Below are positions 6,411 through 6,717 of a stretch of 6,717 nt of DNA, piece after piece. Numbering within the stretch: position 1 is the first letter of the stretch; each line of letters opens with the position of its first letter. The DNA lies in assembly GCA_007130265.1 (NCBI GenBank), contig SLST01000253.1, positions 1 through 6,717 of the forward strand, read 5' to 3'. The notes beneath the pieces were generated by a model that was not told the origin of the DNA, did no database searches, and was given only the letters and a program-made list of their open reading frames with translations. Origin of the DNA: Spirochaetales bacterium. GTDB taxonomy: Bacteria; Spirochaetota; Spirochaetia; DSM-27196; SLST01. A program made the translations under genes and the position numbers.

Positions 6411-6416
6411 AGGGAG
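6411..6416 (+). promoter_or_regulatory. Ribosome-binding site of the plus-strand gene
   Basis: AGGGAG lies 6 nt before ATG 6423. This favours that start over the in-frame ATG at 6444, whose nearest purine run (GAAGGA) directly abuts the codon. Confidence 0.65.
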
Positions 6417-6422
6417 AGACTG

Positions 6423-6521
6423 ATGGTGAACATCGACGAAGGAATGGCTCCGACCGGCATACTCGCTGCGGTAGTCCTCTGGATCATCGCCATCAGTCTC
6501 CTGCCCGCGGGCGCCTTTGCT
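6423..6521 (+). other. Signal peptide with acidic n-region
   Basis: Residues 1-33 comprise M-V-N-I-D-E-G-M-A-P-T-G, a hydrophobic core with I13-L14 and V17-V18-L19-W20-I21-I22, a P28-A-G break and A-F-A at 31-33. Cleavage before A34 is likely. No basic residue precedes the core, unlike typical Sec signals. The unspliced segment could alternatively stay as a membrane anchor. Confidence 0.6.
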
Positions 6522-6717
6522 GCCGGCCGGACCGAGGAAGAGGCGTTCGAGACGATCGAGACGAGCGGCAACTGGGAGCACGAGATCGACGTCGGCGACC
6601 TCGATCCCGGGCTCTACAACATTATCGTTCGCGCACGCGATGAGGCGGGCAACGAGGCAATCGGCGGGCCTTACAATGTCTTCGTCGATCCGGAAAGCAA
6701 CCTGCCCACCACGACGA
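6423..6717 (+). CDS. Exported Ig-like repeat protein, N-terminal 98 residues (continues past right edge)
   Basis: ATG 6423 follows a good ribosome-binding site, and the frame is open to the window end. Residues 13-33 form a hydrophobic export signal ending A31-F32-A33, a plausible signal-peptidase I site. The n-region has no Lys or Arg and carries D5 and E6, which is unusual. Residues 48-89 match the second half of an Ig-like module: S-G-N-W, a D-P-G-L-Y-N-I-I-V strand, R70-A-R-D-E-A-G-N77, and Y-N-V-F-V-D. The first half of the module is missing. The linker D89-P-E-S-N-L-P95 resembles those that precede B modules in the divergent lipoprotein (D-Q-E-S-D-R-P). It is probably a paralogue of that protein, destined for the periplasm, surface or outside. 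Length, C-terminus and ligand are unknown. Confidence 0.85.
   Translation, partial: MVNIDEGMAPTGILAAVVLWIIAISLLPAGAFAAGRTEEEAFETIETSGNWEHEIDVGDLDPGLYNIIVRARDEAGNEAIGGPYNVFVDPESNLPTTT

Larger units (their letters stand above)
6043..6422. other. Divergent intergenic region
   Basis: 380 bp separate the two start codons. No convincing gene lies here; the small open frames lack credible starts or conserved-looking sequence. It holds the leaders of both genes, an AT-rich patch near 6081-6110, and several short inverted repeats described separately. No good -35/-10 pair was found for the plus-strand gene. Confidence 0.8.

Noticed and set aside
6372..6581. Minus-strand frames opposite the plus-strand gene start
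   Set aside because: They are antisense to a frame with a good ribosome-binding site, export signal and Ig motif.

Overview
The window is GC-rich bacterial DNA. It holds two divergent, incomplete genes, both built from immunoglobulin-like (Ig-like) beta-sandwich modules and both predicted to be exported. A 380-bp intergenic region separates them. I see no RNA gene, mobile element, CRISPR array or terminator, and both genes run off the window ends. A cell-envelope lipoprotein with a relaxed lipobox (Leu at -4, Ser-Ser-Gly-Cys) and very long Ig-like proteins would fit a free-living spirochaete. This is a weak inference, and other GC-rich phyla remain possible.

Positions 1-6042, minus strand: one uninterrupted reading frame of 2,014 codons starting at 6042 and still open at the left edge. 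I translated it codon by codon and found no stop. It begins with a lipoprotein signal peptide whose Cys21 is the only cysteine in the visible protein. About 17 complete Ig-like modules and the start of an 18th follow. The modules fall into classes arranged in a higher-order pattern: A1-A2, then (B-A1-A2) three times, then (C-A2) twice, then B-A1 and the start of another module. B modules carry an Asp-Asp-Asp signature, A2 modules usually end in Gln, and three of the four A2-to-B junctions use the linker Q-x-S-D-x-P.

Positions 6043-6422: intergenic region with both upstream regions. It contains a ribosome-binding site for each gene, a short palindrome beside an AT-rich -10-like element facing the lipoprotein gene, and several small inverted repeats.

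Positions 6423-6717, plus strand: the first 98 codons of a second exported protein. After its signal peptide it starts in the middle of an Ig-like module. It then runs into a linker (D-P-E-S-N-L-P) resembling the one that precedes B modules in the minus-strand protein. The two genes therefore look like diverged paralogues, placed back to back and possibly co-expressed. Their likely role is as long surface or periplasmic stalk or adhesin-type proteins. No ligand or enzymatic activity can be read from the sequence.
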